From: Gluconacetobacter liquefaciens
GTDB lineage: Bacteria > Pseudomonadota > Alphaproteobacteria > Acetobacterales > Acetobacteraceae
Length of the DNA: 64,000 nt
Assembly: GCF_003350405.1 (NCBI RefSeq)
Contig: NZ_QQAW01000005.1
Coordinates: forward strand, 186,001-250,000
Reading direction: 5' to 3'
Part shown: piece after piece, positions 18,003 through 26,459 of the stretch
Position numbering within the stretch: position 1 is the first letter of the stretch
Layout of the letters: each line of letters opens with the position of its first letter
Translations under genes and position numbers: made by a program
Notes under the pieces: generated by a model
Database searches by the model: none
Told to the model about the DNA's origin: nothing
The model's input: only the letters and a program-made list of their open reading frames with translations

Positions 18003-18227
18003 ATGACTGTTTATCCGTGCTGCACGACGCAAGCCGTCGCGCCGAGCGCCGACGCTGCCGCGATCAGGCCATCACGCATGAAAGCAGGGAGGATCATGAC
18101 GGGAGTGATCCGATATGGCGTCGCATTCGTCTTTTCCGCCTTTCCTTGGATATTTATTGTCTTTTACATGGTGATATCCATATCTGCTTCGATTTCTTTC
18201 ATGTATCTGACGCATTCGCAGAAGTGA
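18003..18227 (+). CDS. Small predicted membrane protein (74 aa)
   Basis: 74 residues. The start ATG at 18003 is preceded by AAGGAG with ideal spacing (AAGGAGAAAGACG), one of the best ribosome-binding sites in the window. The first 30 residues are polar or alanine-rich. From about residue 34 to 68 the chain is strongly hydrophobic and aromatic (VAFVFSAFPWIFIVFYMV, then ISISASISFMYL), predicting one or two membrane passes, with a short polar C-terminus. No family is recognised. It stands alone 375 bp upstream of the response-regulator gene on the same strand. It could be an orphan membrane peptide connected with the two-component system or the iron locus; both are guesses. Confidence 0.5.
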   Translation: MTVYPCCTTQAVAPSADAAAIRPSRMKAGRIMTGVIRYGVAFVFSAFPWIFIVFYMVISISASISFMYLTHSQK

Positions 18228-18602
18228 CCGACGATTTTCCTGGGAGCGTTCTTTCCGGAAACATGTGGAAATGACTGTCATCGTGACCTTCATAAAAAAG
18301 ATAATATGGATTTCTTTGGTATTTTACATGACCCTGGAGAAGGTATCCGAGTCGGTCTGCCGCATGGGCTCGGCACAGGGACCGCGGTCGTGAGGAACGG
18401 GGCAATGCAGAGAGTCCACGATGCCTGGCGTGGCGGGGTGTCGGGTTCCGTGTTCATTCTGCCGATCGGGCCGCAGGTCCCGTCATGTTGATGGTGCAAA
18501 CCGGGGAGAGCAGGTGGTGTGTGGGGGAAATTTCTTTTGTGTCCGGTCTGAAACAACGTTTCCTGCGCCGGACATCATCGGGGGCTTCGGTCGTGTTACG
18601 GA
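18228..18602. other. Intergenic region before the two-component genes
   Basis: 375 bp with no gene that I can support and no clear terminator or promoter. It presumably contains the promoter for the response-regulator operon. Confidence 0.4.
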
Positions 18603-19328
18603 ATGGCGATGACCACCATGCCCACGCTTCTCGTTGTCGATGATGACAGGGATATCCTCGATCTTCTGACCGGCTTTTTACAGAAGCACGGCTATCAGGT
18701 CTCGGTTGCCGAAGGCGGGCAGGACATGTTCGCGACCCTTGAGGCCGAGGCTATCGACCTTGTGATCCTCGATATCATGCTGCGCAAGGAAGACGGGTTC
18801 ACCTTGTGCCAGAAGCTGCGCAGCACATCGAACATTCCTGTGATCATGCTTTCGGCGATGGCCGACCATACGGACCGCGTCGTGGGACTGGAAATCGGGG
18901 CCGACGATTATCTGACCAAGCCTTTCGACCAGCGGGAGTTGCTGGCCCGGGTCAAGGCGGTTCTGCGGCGGGTCAGGGACAAGGTGGCGGGAAATGGGGA
19001 ACCGGCGCGCCCGGTCCTGTGCTTCGGGTCCTGGCGGCTGGATGTCACGCGGCGCGAGCTGCGATCGGCTGACCAGTCGCTGGTCCTGCTGTCGGGCGGC
19101 GAGTTCGAACTTCTGCTGGCCTTTGTCGAACATCCCCAGCGTGTGCTGACCCGCGACCAGTTGATGGACCTTGCGCGTGGACCGTCGCATGCGGCCTATG
19201 ACCGCAGCATCGACGTTCAGGTGAGCCGGTTGCGCCACAAGCTGGAGGACGACCCCAAGAGTCCGGAGATTATCCGTACCGTTCGCAATGGCGGCTATAT
19301 CTTCGCCTCGCCGGTAAGCAGGGCATGA
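18603..19328 (+). CDS. OmpR-family response regulator
   Basis: 241 residues. The receiver domain spans about residues 8-120, with acidic pocket Asp13/Asp14, probable phospho-acceptor Asp57 (LVILDIMLR), and the conserved Lys in DDYLTKPFD. The C-terminal winged-helix DNA-binding domain spans about 140-238 (LLSGGEFELLLAFVEHPQRVLTRDQL, then SIDVQVSRLRHKLEDDP). It starts at ATG 18603, but ATGs at 18609 and 18618 are possible and would only remove up to five residues. It overlaps the histidine kinase gene by 4 bp (ATGA). The RR-HK order and overlap make it a standard two-component operon. Confidence 0.93.
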   Translation: MAMTTMPTLLVVDDDRDILDLLTGFLQKHGYQVSVAEGGQDMFATLEAEAIDLVILDIMLRKEDGFTLCQKLRSTSNIPVIMLSAMADHTDRVVGLEIGADDYLTKPFDQRELLARVKAVLRRVRDKVAGNGEPARPVLCFGSWRLDVTRRELRSADQSLVLLSGGEFELLLAFVEHPQRVLTRDQLMDLARGPSHAAYDRSIDVQVSRLRHKLEDDPKSPEIIRTVRNGGYIFASPVSRA

Positions 19329-20767
19329 GGCGCGTCCTGTTGCTGGAGGACACGATCGCCCGGCGACTGGTGATTGCGGTGGCGCTCGCCGCCGGTGTTA
19401 CGCTGCTGCTGCTCCAGCTTTTCTTCACCTTCGGCGGAACATGGGCCAAGCCTGATATTCAGGCGACGGGGTTGGTGCAGCAGGTCGCGACCGTCATCCG
19501 TTTGGTGGATGCCGCCAGCCCGTCCGAGCGGGCGCGCATGGCGATGGCGGCCAGTACCGATACGATCCATTACGGGTGGTACGATGTGGGGAGCACCGTG
19601 TCCGGCGAACTGGAACATGGGCGGTATGTGGAGTTCCAGATTCAGCAGAGCCGTGCCTTCCTTGAGCCTTTCCTGGCCCGTAGGCCGGACAGGATCGTCG
19701 TCTTTCAGGAGGACAACCCCGTCTCGCGTGCCCCCGGGTTGCCCTATGACCGGATACGCAATCCCGATGCCTATTTCGTCGGCGTCCGCCTGTCGGACGG
19801 AAGCTGGATTCTGGGCATCGCATTGCAGAGGTTCTGGGGGTTCTATCCGTTCGAGCGTCTGCTGCTGCAGATCATGATGCTGACGCTCTGGGTGGTTGCC
19901 GTCTCAATGATCGCTTCGCGCCAGCTTTCCCGCCCGATCGAAGATCTGGCGGATTCCGTTCGGCAGCTCGGGCATCAGCCGCCGAGCGCCGCCATCGAAG
20001 AAGCCGGGCCGCGAGAGATAAGGCTGGTGGCCCGGACCATCAACGGCATGCAGGCGCAGATCCAGCGCTTCATCGCCTACCGCACGACGATGCTGGCGGC
20101 GATCTCGCATGATCTGCGCACGCCGCTGACGCGTATCCGCCTGCGTGGCGAGTATATCGACGACAGGAAGCAGCAGGCCGACCTGTTTCGCGATGTCGAT
20201 GAAATGCAGGCCATGATCGACGGCGCGCTGGCGTTCTTTCGTGACGATGCGGCCGGGGAAGCCAGCACCATGTTCGATCTGCCCGGACTGCTTCAGACCA
20301 TCGCTTATGACTACAATGATCAGGGACATGCGGTGGATTATCATGGACCGAACAAGGCCTGTTACGTCGGACGGCTTTATGCCCTGAAAAGGGTTTTTAC
20401 GAATCTTGTTGAGAATTCGATCAAATACGGAACGCCGCCCACGATCGACCTCGAACAGCAGAAGGATGGCAGACTGATCGTTTATGTCCGCGATCGTGGC
20501 CCCGGCATTTCTCAGGAGGCGCTGCCGCGCGTGTTCGATCCGTATTTTCGCGTGGATACGTCACGCAACCGGCAGACGGGTGGCGTGGGGCTCGGGCTGA
20601 CGTCGGCGCAGGCGATCGTCCGCTCGCATGGCGGCGAGATCGAGATGGAGAACCGTGAGGGTGGTGGCCTGGAAGTCCGCGTTCTGCTTCCGTCCATAAG
20701 GCAGAATGGTCGCAATGTTTCCGAGCCCACACATATGGGACACACGCGAGAAAAAACGGCTCTCTAG
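19325..20767 (+). CDS. Sensor histidine kinase (EnvZ-like)
   Basis: 480 residues. TM1 spans about 15-34 and TM2 about 178-198, enclosing a periplasmic sensor of some 140 residues. HAMP follows (RQLSRPIEDLADSV). The HisKA H-box (AAISHDLRTPLTRIRL) has phospho-accepting His262. The HATPase domain shows the N box (NLVENSIKYG), G1 (DRGPGIS) and G2 (GGVGLGLTSA). It overlaps the response regulator gene by 4 bp. The signal is unknown. A DUF3313-like lipoprotein follows 92 bp downstream and may belong to the same response. Confidence 0.93.
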   Translation: MRRVLLLEDTIARRLVIAVALAAGVTLLLLQLFFTFGGTWAKPDIQATGLVQQVATVIRLVDAASPSERARMAMAASTDTIHYGWYDVGSTVSGELEHGRYVEFQIQQSRAFLEPFLARRPDRIVVFQEDNPVSRAPGLPYDRIRNPDAYFVGVRLSDGSWILGIALQRFWGFYPFERLLLQIMMLTLWVVAVSMIASRQLSRPIEDLADSVRQLGHQPPSAAIEEAGPREIRLVARTINGMQAQIQRFIAYRTTMLAAISHDLRTPLTRIRLRGEYIDDRKQQADLFRDVDEMQAMIDGALAFFRDDAAGEASTMFDLPGLLQTIAYDYNDQGHAVDYHGPNKACYVGRLYALKRVFTNLVENSIKYGTPPTIDLEQQKDGRLIVYVRDRGPGISQEALPRVFDPYFRVDTSRNRQTGGVGLGLTSAQAIVRSHGGEIEMENREGGGLEVRVLLPSIRQNGRNVSEPTHMGHTREKTAL

Positions 20768-20859
20768 TCTGGCTCCATCGAAACACGACCGTATTGGAGG
20801 GCTCCGTCGCGGCTGGCAATGCCACGGCGGAGCCGTTCCTGCGGCAAGCGGAGCCATCC

Positions 20860-21609
20860 ATGATTTCCACCTCTTCCTGCGGGGCCGGGACGCGCCGTCT
20901 CCGCCTGGTTGCAACCTCTCTGATCGCCTGCGCGGCGATCGCGACGCTTATGGGGTGTGCCGGGCAGAAACTGACCCGGACAGGCTTCATTCCGCCTGAA
21001 ACCTATGCCCAGATGACCCCTACGAAAGATCACACCGACGATCTGATCTACGTTAATCCGAACATCGACGTTGTGCGGTATCATACCGTCATGATCGAAC
21101 CGGTGATCTGGAAGCCGGTGGCCAAGGCGCCGAAGCTTCCCCCCAAGGCCGAAGCGCGCATGACGGCGGCCTTCCAGAAAGAGCTGGGCGAGGCTTTGGG
21201 GCATGACTTCCGGGTTCTGCCCGCCGGCGATTGCGGTGCCTGTACGGACGTGATCCGCGTTCGGGCTGCCATCACGAATATCCGGCGCAGCAAATGGTAC
21301 TATAACGCGATACCGGTCGTTGCCGGGTTCGCGGCAGGAGCCGCGGGTGGCGGCATGCCGCCGATCCCGCCGCCGTTTCCAGGTGGCGCGAGCGAGGAAC
21401 TTGTCGCGGCCGATGGTGTAACGGGTGAGGCGCTGGTTGCCGTTGCGACATATAATAACGGCATGCCGTGGAACCCGCTGGGACAGTGGTTGCCCTATGC
21501 CCATGCCCGGCGGGCTTTTCATCTTGCATCGTTACTGCTGGATGAGCAGTTCAAAAAAGAGAAGAAAAAGGAACTGGCGGCACAGGCCGTTGCATCGGCG
21601 GCGAACTGA
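20860..21609 (+). CDS. DUF3313-like outer-envelope lipoprotein
   Basis: 249 residues from ATG 20860, chosen because it gives a compact lipoprotein signal peptide with lipobox ATLMGCAG; the earlier ATG at 20794 would add 22 residues before it. The mature part begins GQKLTRTGFIPPETYAQM, resembling DUF3313 lipoproteins, and contains a YVNP-x-IDV-x-RYHTVMIEPV segment. A Gly/Pro-rich stretch (AGAAGGGMPPIPPPFPGG) precedes the last third, and the C-terminus is Lys-rich. Function of the family is unknown. Its placement just after a sensor kinase suggests an envelope-response role. Confidence 0.7.
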   Translation: MISTSSCGAGTRRLRLVATSLIACAAIATLMGCAGQKLTRTGFIPPETYAQMTPTKDHTDDLIYVNPNIDVVRYHTVMIEPVIWKPVAKAPKLPPKAEARMTAAFQKELGEALGHDFRVLPAGDCGACTDVIRVRAAITNIRRSKWYYNAIPVVAGFAAGAAGGGMPPIPPPFPGGASEELVAADGVTGEALVAVATYNNGMPWNPLGQWLPYAHARRAFHLASLLLDEQFKKEKKKELAAQAVASAAN

Positions 21610-21693
21610 TACGGACGGAGCGGGTTCCCTCACGATCATGGAGACCGGGGCGGGATGCCGCCCGGTTGCCGAGCGGGGGAAGCCATCGACGGG

Positions 21694-23790
21694 TCATTGA
21701 TGGTTGTGCTGCTGCTTTTTCTCCCATGCCGCGCGGACTTCGGCGGCGGATTTCCGTTCTTTGGCCCCGGACGTTCTGGCCCGGCCGGCCTTGGCGGCAG
21801 CCGAGGGGCGGGGGCCGGTGGTGGCGCCGGGGGCGATGCCGGCGGCGGGATGGGCGTAGGCCTGTTCCACTGCCTGTTCGCAGGCCGAGCCCTTGCCGAC
21901 GCCAAACTGGATGGTGGGGATGATGGCGGCGGGGGGGAATACCGCCGCCAGCGCGCCCGTCGCGGCCAGGCGGCCGGCGATTTCCGCACCCGGCAGAATG
22001 GTCGGGCTGTGCAGCGGGCCGGTGATGTGGACCGCGCCAGGGAACGAGGCGATGGTGAAGTGGATGGCGCGGGTCGTGATGGCGTAATCCAGCGTGTTGT
22101 TGCGGAAGTTTATCGTGCCGTCGCCTGTCGTGCGGGTATCGCCGGTCTGGAGCAGGAAGGCGTTTGTGGAGAGGATGCCGTCCTTGAGCGGCATGTCTGC
22201 GATGAAGCATTGCAGCGGGGTCCGGTCGGGGAGGCCCAGTGCCGAAAGGAGGGCGTTGCCCAGTTGCAGCCCCAGCAGGTCTGGCAGGATGGCGGACAGG
22301 TGGCCGCCCTGATCGAGCACGAGCGTGATGCCGCCTGTACCGTTGGCGACCAGGTTGGCGACCGAATGGCCGGTGGAGGACAGCGTGACATGGCCGCCGA
22401 TGGTGCCCTGGCCTTCGAGGGAGCCGGCGCCCTTCATCAGGCGCGTTACCGGGACGCGCGAGACATCCAGCTTGAAGCGCGTGCTGAAATCGTTGTTCGC
22501 GGCGGGGTTGAGGGTGGCGGTGGAGGCGAGGGTGCCGGTGCCGACGGCGAAGTTCAGCTTGCGGACGTCGATCGCGCCGTCCTGGACCGTGGCGTCGACG
22601 TCGATATTGTCCAGGGGGATGCGTTTGTTTTCGATATGATCGCCATGATAGGCGATGTGGGCATTGACCGCATTGAGCTTGGGCACGTTGATGCGCTGGT
22701 CGGGCAGGACGTTGGTGTCTGCCGTGTTTTCGGCTTTCGTATGGCCGGGTTCGCCGCCGACGAAGCCGGCGAGGTCGGCTAGGTCCACGAGGTGGGAGTG
22801 CAGGGCGGCGTCGACGAAGGGGACTTTCTGGTGCGGATCGACGATGATGTCGCCGCCGATATCCGAGCTGCCGAGGTGACCATCGAAACCGGTGAAGCGG
22901 ATTTTTGCCGCCGTATAATCGAGTTTTCCTGCAATGGAATAACGCGGCGTCTGCGGGATGGGGATGCCGATCAGCGGATAGAGCAGCGACATGTCCGGGC
23001 CGGCGAGCTTGAGGTTGAGCTGCGCGCCGGCGAAATGGAGCGGGTCATCGACCGTGCCGCGCAGGGTGACCGATGTGGGGCCGTTGGCGATGGACAGATC
23101 GACCGGGTAGGGGTTCTGTGCATTGGCCAGCGTCAGGAGCGCGCCGCCGACGAAATGGCCGGTGATCGGCTGGGCGGCGTATCGGCCCTTGGCATCGGCG
23201 ACGATGGTGCCCGGCTTGCCGTCCGCCGGAGGCGTGGTGTGGACCGCCAGACGGAAATCGCTGCGCAGTCGCGCCAGGGCGATGCGGATATCGCCGTCGG
23301 TGATGCGCAGTTCGTCGATATGGGGCAGGGAGGTGGGTGACCCGTCATCGGGGGCCGGCTTGCCGTCTGCCGTGAAGGTATAGTTGTTGCGTCCGTCCTT
23401 CAGGGCCACGATATCGCCGCGTGGGGTGTCGAGCGCGATCAGCGGGAACGTGAGGCCGTGGCCGACGAGATAGGGCCATGGCTTGATCGCGATGGTCAGG
23501 GACCTGGCGCTGGCGAACTCTTCCTTCTCTGACGTGAAGCCTTCGGGCTGCCCGATATGCGGATCGTCCAGCGTGATCGTGGTCGTCCAGCCAAGTTGGA
23601 CATGCAGGTGGGCGACTGTTACCGGACGATGCAGGGCCGCAGAGGCCCTGCGGTTGATCGTGGGTACGAACCAGTCCCAGTTCCACAGCGCGATCAGCAG
23701 GATGATGGCCAGCGCGAACACGCCGGCCAGGATGGCCAGGGTCCGGCGGATCGGGGACGGGCGGGGAGGGGTACCGGGCTGTGGGGTCAA
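21694..23790 (-). CDS. AsmA-family protein
   Basis: 698 residues if translation starts at TTG 23790, which has GGAGAG six bases upstream; the first in-frame ATG (23883) lacks a ribosome-binding site and adds 31 residues before the conserved part. One N-terminal transmembrane helix (about 18-38, AILAGVFALAIILLIALWNW) is followed by an AsmA-type periplasmic domain (AALHRPVTVAHLHV, GDIVALKDG). The C-terminal AsmA_2-like region has FITDMPLKDG-like (FIADMPLKDGIL) and TRTTGDGTINF segments. AsmA proteins bridge the periplasm and are implicated in phospholipid transport and outer-membrane homeostasis. A Lys/Ala-rich tail ends the protein. It is convergent with the lipoprotein gene. Confidence 0.85.
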   Translation of the reverse strand: MTPQPGTPPRPSPIRRTLAILAGVFALAIILLIALWNWDWFVPTINRRASAALHRPVTVAHLHVQLGWTTTITLDDPHIGQPEGFTSEKEEFASARSLTIAIKPWPYLVGHGLTFPLIALDTPRGDIVALKDGRNNYTFTADGKPAPDDGSPTSLPHIDELRITDGDIRIALARLRSDFRLAVHTTPPADGKPGTIVADAKGRYAAQPITGHFVGGALLTLANAQNPYPVDLSIANGPTSVTLRGTVDDPLHFAGAQLNLKLAGPDMSLLYPLIGIPIPQTPRYSIAGKLDYTAAKIRFTGFDGHLGSSDIGGDIIVDPHQKVPFVDAALHSHLVDLADLAGFVGGEPGHTKAENTADTNVLPDQRINVPKLNAVNAHIAYHGDHIENKRIPLDNIDVDATVQDGAIDVRKLNFAVGTGTLASTATLNPAANNDFSTRFKLDVSRVPVTRLMKGAGSLEGQGTIGGHVTLSSTGHSVANLVANGTGGITLVLDQGGHLSAILPDLLGLQLGNALLSALGLPDRTPLQCFIADMPLKDGILSTNAFLLQTGDTRTTGDGTINFRNNTLDYAITTRAIHFTIASFPGAVHITGPLHSPTILPGAEIAGRLAATGALAAVFPPAAIIPTIQFGVGKGSACEQAVEQAYAHPAAGIAPGATTGPRPSAAAKAGRARTSGAKERKSAAEVRAAWEKKQQHNHQ

Positions 23791-24017
23791 GAAGGGCTCT
23801 CCGTGCGGGCCCGCCGGGCGGGCGAGGGGCCGGAAGTGTAAAACCGGCCTTAACGCGATGATGTTCCACTCTTTACGGTTCAAGGCGGGTGAGGTTCCCC
23901 TTTATGGCCTGTGGGGACGGAAGGTGGCGGTCGTGCATTGTGATTGCATGGGCTGGTCCCGCCATGAGAGAGGATGGCAACGGGCGTGCGTGTTTCGTCC
24001 CTTGCCGGAGGTGCATG

Positions 24018-24587
24018 ATGGCAGACCAGGTTCCGCTTCAGTTCGTGACGCTGGTGGGGAGCCTGCGCAGGGCTTCGCTCAATGCTGCCGTGGCGAAGGC
24101 CTTGCCCGCGCTGGCGCCCGAGGGGGTGAGCATCAGCGCGCTGGGCTCGGTCGGTGCGTTTCCGCTCTATGATGCCGACGTGCAGGATCAGGGGTTTCCG
24201 GCGCCCGTTCTGCTGATGGCGGAACAGATCCGCGCGGCGGATGGGGTGATCATCGTGACGCCCGAATATAATTACTCGATGCCCGGTGTGCTGAAGAATG
24301 CCATCGACTGGCTGTCACGGGTGACGCCGCAGCCGCTGGCGGGAAAGCCGGTGGCGATACAGACCGCTTCGCCGGGTGCGATCGGCGGGGCACGGGCGCA
24401 GTATCATCTGCGCCAGAGCCTGGTCTTTCTCGATGCCATGGTGCTCAACCGGCCTGAGGCGATGATAGGGCTGGCCGGACAGAAGATCGACGCGGAAGCG
24501 CAGGAACTGACCGATGGCGCGACACGCGATTTCCTGGCGCGGCAATTGGTGGCGCTGGCGGCTCTGGCACGGAAGCTGAAGGCGTAG
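24018..24587 (+). CDS. NADPH-dependent FMN reductase (NAD(P)H quinone reductase type)
   Basis: 189 residues. The second of two tandem ATGs was chosen (24018) because GGAGG lies six bases before it. The flavodoxin-like fold shows the FMN phosphate-binding loop GSLRRASLNAAVA near the N-terminus and PEYNYSMPGVLKNAIDWLSR around residues 78-97, hallmarks of the NADPH-dependent FMN reductase/chromate reductase family. Such enzymes reduce quinones, chromate or free FMN, and protect against oxidative stress. The gene is monocistronic between a divergent AsmA gene and a convergent oxygenase gene. A link to the flavin-dependent enzymes at 2-11 kb is possible but not shown. Confidence 0.9.
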   Translation: MADQVPLQFVTLVGSLRRASLNAAVAKALPALAPEGVSISALGSVGAFPLYDADVQDQGFPAPVLLMAEQIRAADGVIIVTPEYNYSMPGVLKNAIDWLSRVTPQPLAGKPVAIQTASPGAIGGARAQYHLRQSLVFLDAMVLNRPEAMIGLAGQKIDAEAQELTDGATRDFLARQLVALAALARKLKA

Positions 24588-24637
24588 GCGACTGGCCAAG
24601 GCGGTTGTGCCTTGGCCGGGTGTTCGGGCTGGTGGCG

Positions 24638-25510
24638 TCAGGCGGCAGGCAGGGCGCCAGTGGCGCCGTAGCGGACCTGTTTCTGCTTCAGCCAGCGGCG
24701 GTAGGTGACCGAGAGGGAATCCGCACGGGTCGGGATTTCGGCGCGGGCGTCCAGCGGCAGCAGGCGGGGGCGCTGGTTTTCGAGAATGATCCGGTCCTGC
24801 AGGAAGATCTTCTGCTGAAATTGGATCAGGTCGGCCTGGGTCGAGAAATCGTCGATCAGAAACATGACAGGGTGGGCGCGGCAGCGCTCGGGCTCGGTCG
24901 GCTGGACGAACAGGGCGATGACGTCGGGGCGCAGCGTGTCGTTGGGGCAGGTCTTGTACAGCAGGGTCACGAAGGGCGAGGCGACGCGGTAGATATAGCC
25001 CGTGTCCTGACCGCCCACGGCCGACAGCGCGGCCTGCGGCTGGTGGAAACGGCAGTCGGTGGCCCAGATTTCATCGACGTCGCGCCGCGATTCGGTGTGG
25101 TAGCGCAGGACTTCTGTCTGGGGTTCGGCGCCCAGGATGTTGGTGTGGACGAAGGGGAAATGTGCCATGTCGAGGAAGTTCTCGACCACGCGCAGGCCCG
25201 AGGCGTGGACGTCGATCGAGCCGCAGCAGACCAGGCGGCGGTCGGGCTCGTCGGCTTCCGGGATGGCGAGTGGGGTGGCTGGTGGGGTGCCGAGGCTGGT
25301 CCAGAGGCAGCCATAGCGCTCGGCGACCGGCAGGGGGGTGTCGTGTCCCTGGGCGCGGATGGTTATCTGGGCGTCCACGTTGCGCTGGATCGTCAGGTCG
25401 ACGCCCAGCAGGCGGGTATGCGTGGGGGCTGTGCCCAGTGTTTCGAGAAAGCCGACCGCGTGCCAGGAATCCAGCACGGCGCAGTCGTTCTGGTCTGCGC
25501 GATGGGTCAT
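24638..25510 (-). CDS. Ring-hydroxylating oxygenase catalytic subunit lacking the Rieske cluster (NdmC-like)
   Basis: 290 residues with AAGGAG before the start. The mononuclear-iron site is intact: NFLDMAHFPFVH gives bridging Asp114, His117 and His122, and Asp239 (FLQDRIILE) is a candidate third ligand. The N-terminus aligns by eye with Rieske domains (WHAVGF...TRLLGVDL...AERYGCLWTSLG) but the segment that should hold C-x-H and C-x2-H is missing. It therefore cannot carry its own Rieske centre and needs one from another protein; the candidate is at 31355. NdmC, the 7-methylxanthine N-demethylase, is known for the same loss. It is the last gene of the BMP-importer operon, 10 bp after a permease. 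Substrate is unknown. Confidence 0.82.
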   Translation of the reverse strand: MTHRADQNDCAVLDSWHAVGFLETLGTAPTHTRLLGVDLTIQRNVDAQITIRAQGHDTPLPVAERYGCLWTSLGTPPATPLAIPEADEPDRRLVCCGSIDVHASGLRVVENFLDMAHFPFVHTNILGAEPQTEVLRYHTESRRDVDEIWATDCRFHQPQAALSAVGGQDTGYIYRVASPFVTLLYKTCPNDTLRPDVIALFVQPTEPERCRAHPVMFLIDDFSTQADLIQFQQKIFLQDRIILENQRPRLLPLDARAEIPTRADSLSVTYRRWLKQKQVRYGATGALPAA

Positions 25511-25520
25511 GGGATTCTCC

Positions 25521-26459
25521 TTACCGGACGTCGCGGTGATAGGGGACGCCGAGTGCCGCCGGGGCGGCCATGATGCGGCGCATGCGATGCCAGACGACCA
25601 CCGGCACGATGATGAATGCGATCGTGCCCAGATAGGGCAGCATGTTCAGGAAGGCGGGCGCGATCGGCCAGTTGCGGGCCTGCCCGACGAAGGAGAGCGC
25701 GGTGATGAGCCCGAACAGCAGGCCCGACAGGGTGGCGCCGAAGGGCCGGTAGCCGGCGAAGATGACCAGGGCCAGCGCGATCCAGCCCCGGCCTGCCACC
25801 AGCCCTTCCGACCAGACGGGGACGTAGGTGAGAGTGAGGTAGCCGCCGGCGGCTCCGGCGAGGCCGGCGCCCAGTGTGACGTACCAGAAGCGCAGGGCGG
25901 TGACCGGCAGGCCGGCGGCGTCGGCCGCCGCCGGGTTTTCGCCGACCGCGCGCATCGCCAGACCATGGCGGGTGTGGAACATGACCCAGTGTGCCAGGGC
26001 GGGCAGCACCAGATAGATGAGGTAGATCGGCAGGTTCTGTCCGAAGAAGGCCGGCCCGATGATCGGCAGGGAGGACAGGCCGGGGACGGGCACGCGGCCG
26101 AAGGTGGCGGGTGAGGGCACGCCCGCGTAATCATGGCCGATGCTGGCCGACAAGCCGAGGCCGAGAAAGGTGATGGCCAGGCCGCACAGCACCTGGTTGG
26201 CGCGGACGATGACGGTGGCGAAGGCGAAGAGCATGCCGCCGGTCGCCCCCGCCATGGTCGCGGCCAGCAGGCCCAGCCAGGGGTTGGGGGTGGCGACTAC
26301 GGTGATGATGGCGATGACCGCGCCCAGCGACATCAGCCCCTCGACGCCGAGATTGGTGACGCCCACGCGCTCGGCCAGGACTTCGCCCAGGGCGGCCAGG
26401 GCCAGGACGCCGCCGGCGAGGACGGCGGTGGAGAGCATGCCGGTCAGGAGTGCGATCAT
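25521..26459 (-). CDS. BMP-type ABC transporter permease (second)
   Basis: 312 residues from ATG 26459, which overlaps the stop of the first permease (ATGA). It is a multi-pass BPD_transp_2-type permease: LAGGVLALAALGEVLAERVGVTNLGVEGLM at the N-terminus matches the YufQ/NupC-type permease signature, and repeated hydrophobic helices continue to IAFIIVPVVVWH. It forms the membrane channel with the protein at 26456-27541 in importers of nucleosides, purines or related compounds. The oxygenase gene begins 10 bp after its stop, so uptake and oxygenation are likely coupled. Confidence 0.92.
   Translation of the reverse strand: MIALLTGMLSTAVLAGGVLALAALGEVLAERVGVTNLGVEGLMSLGAVIAIITVVATPNPWLGLLAATMAGATGGMLFAFATVIVRANQVLCGLAITFLGLGLSASIGHDYAGVPSPATFGRVPVPGLSSLPIIGPAFFGQNLPIYLIYLVLPALAHWVMFHTRHGLAMRAVGENPAAADAAGLPVTALRFWYVTLGAGLAGAAGGYLTLTYVPVWSEGLVAGRGWIALALVIFAGYRPFGATLSGLLFGLITALSFVGQARNWPIAPAFLNMLPYLGTIAFIIVPVVVWHRMRRIMAAPAALGVPYHRDVR

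Noticed and set aside
18306-18491. 61-codon plus-strand frame between the small membrane protein and the response regulator
   Set aside because: No ribosome-binding site, no recognisable domain and no hydrophobic or composition signal of a real protein.
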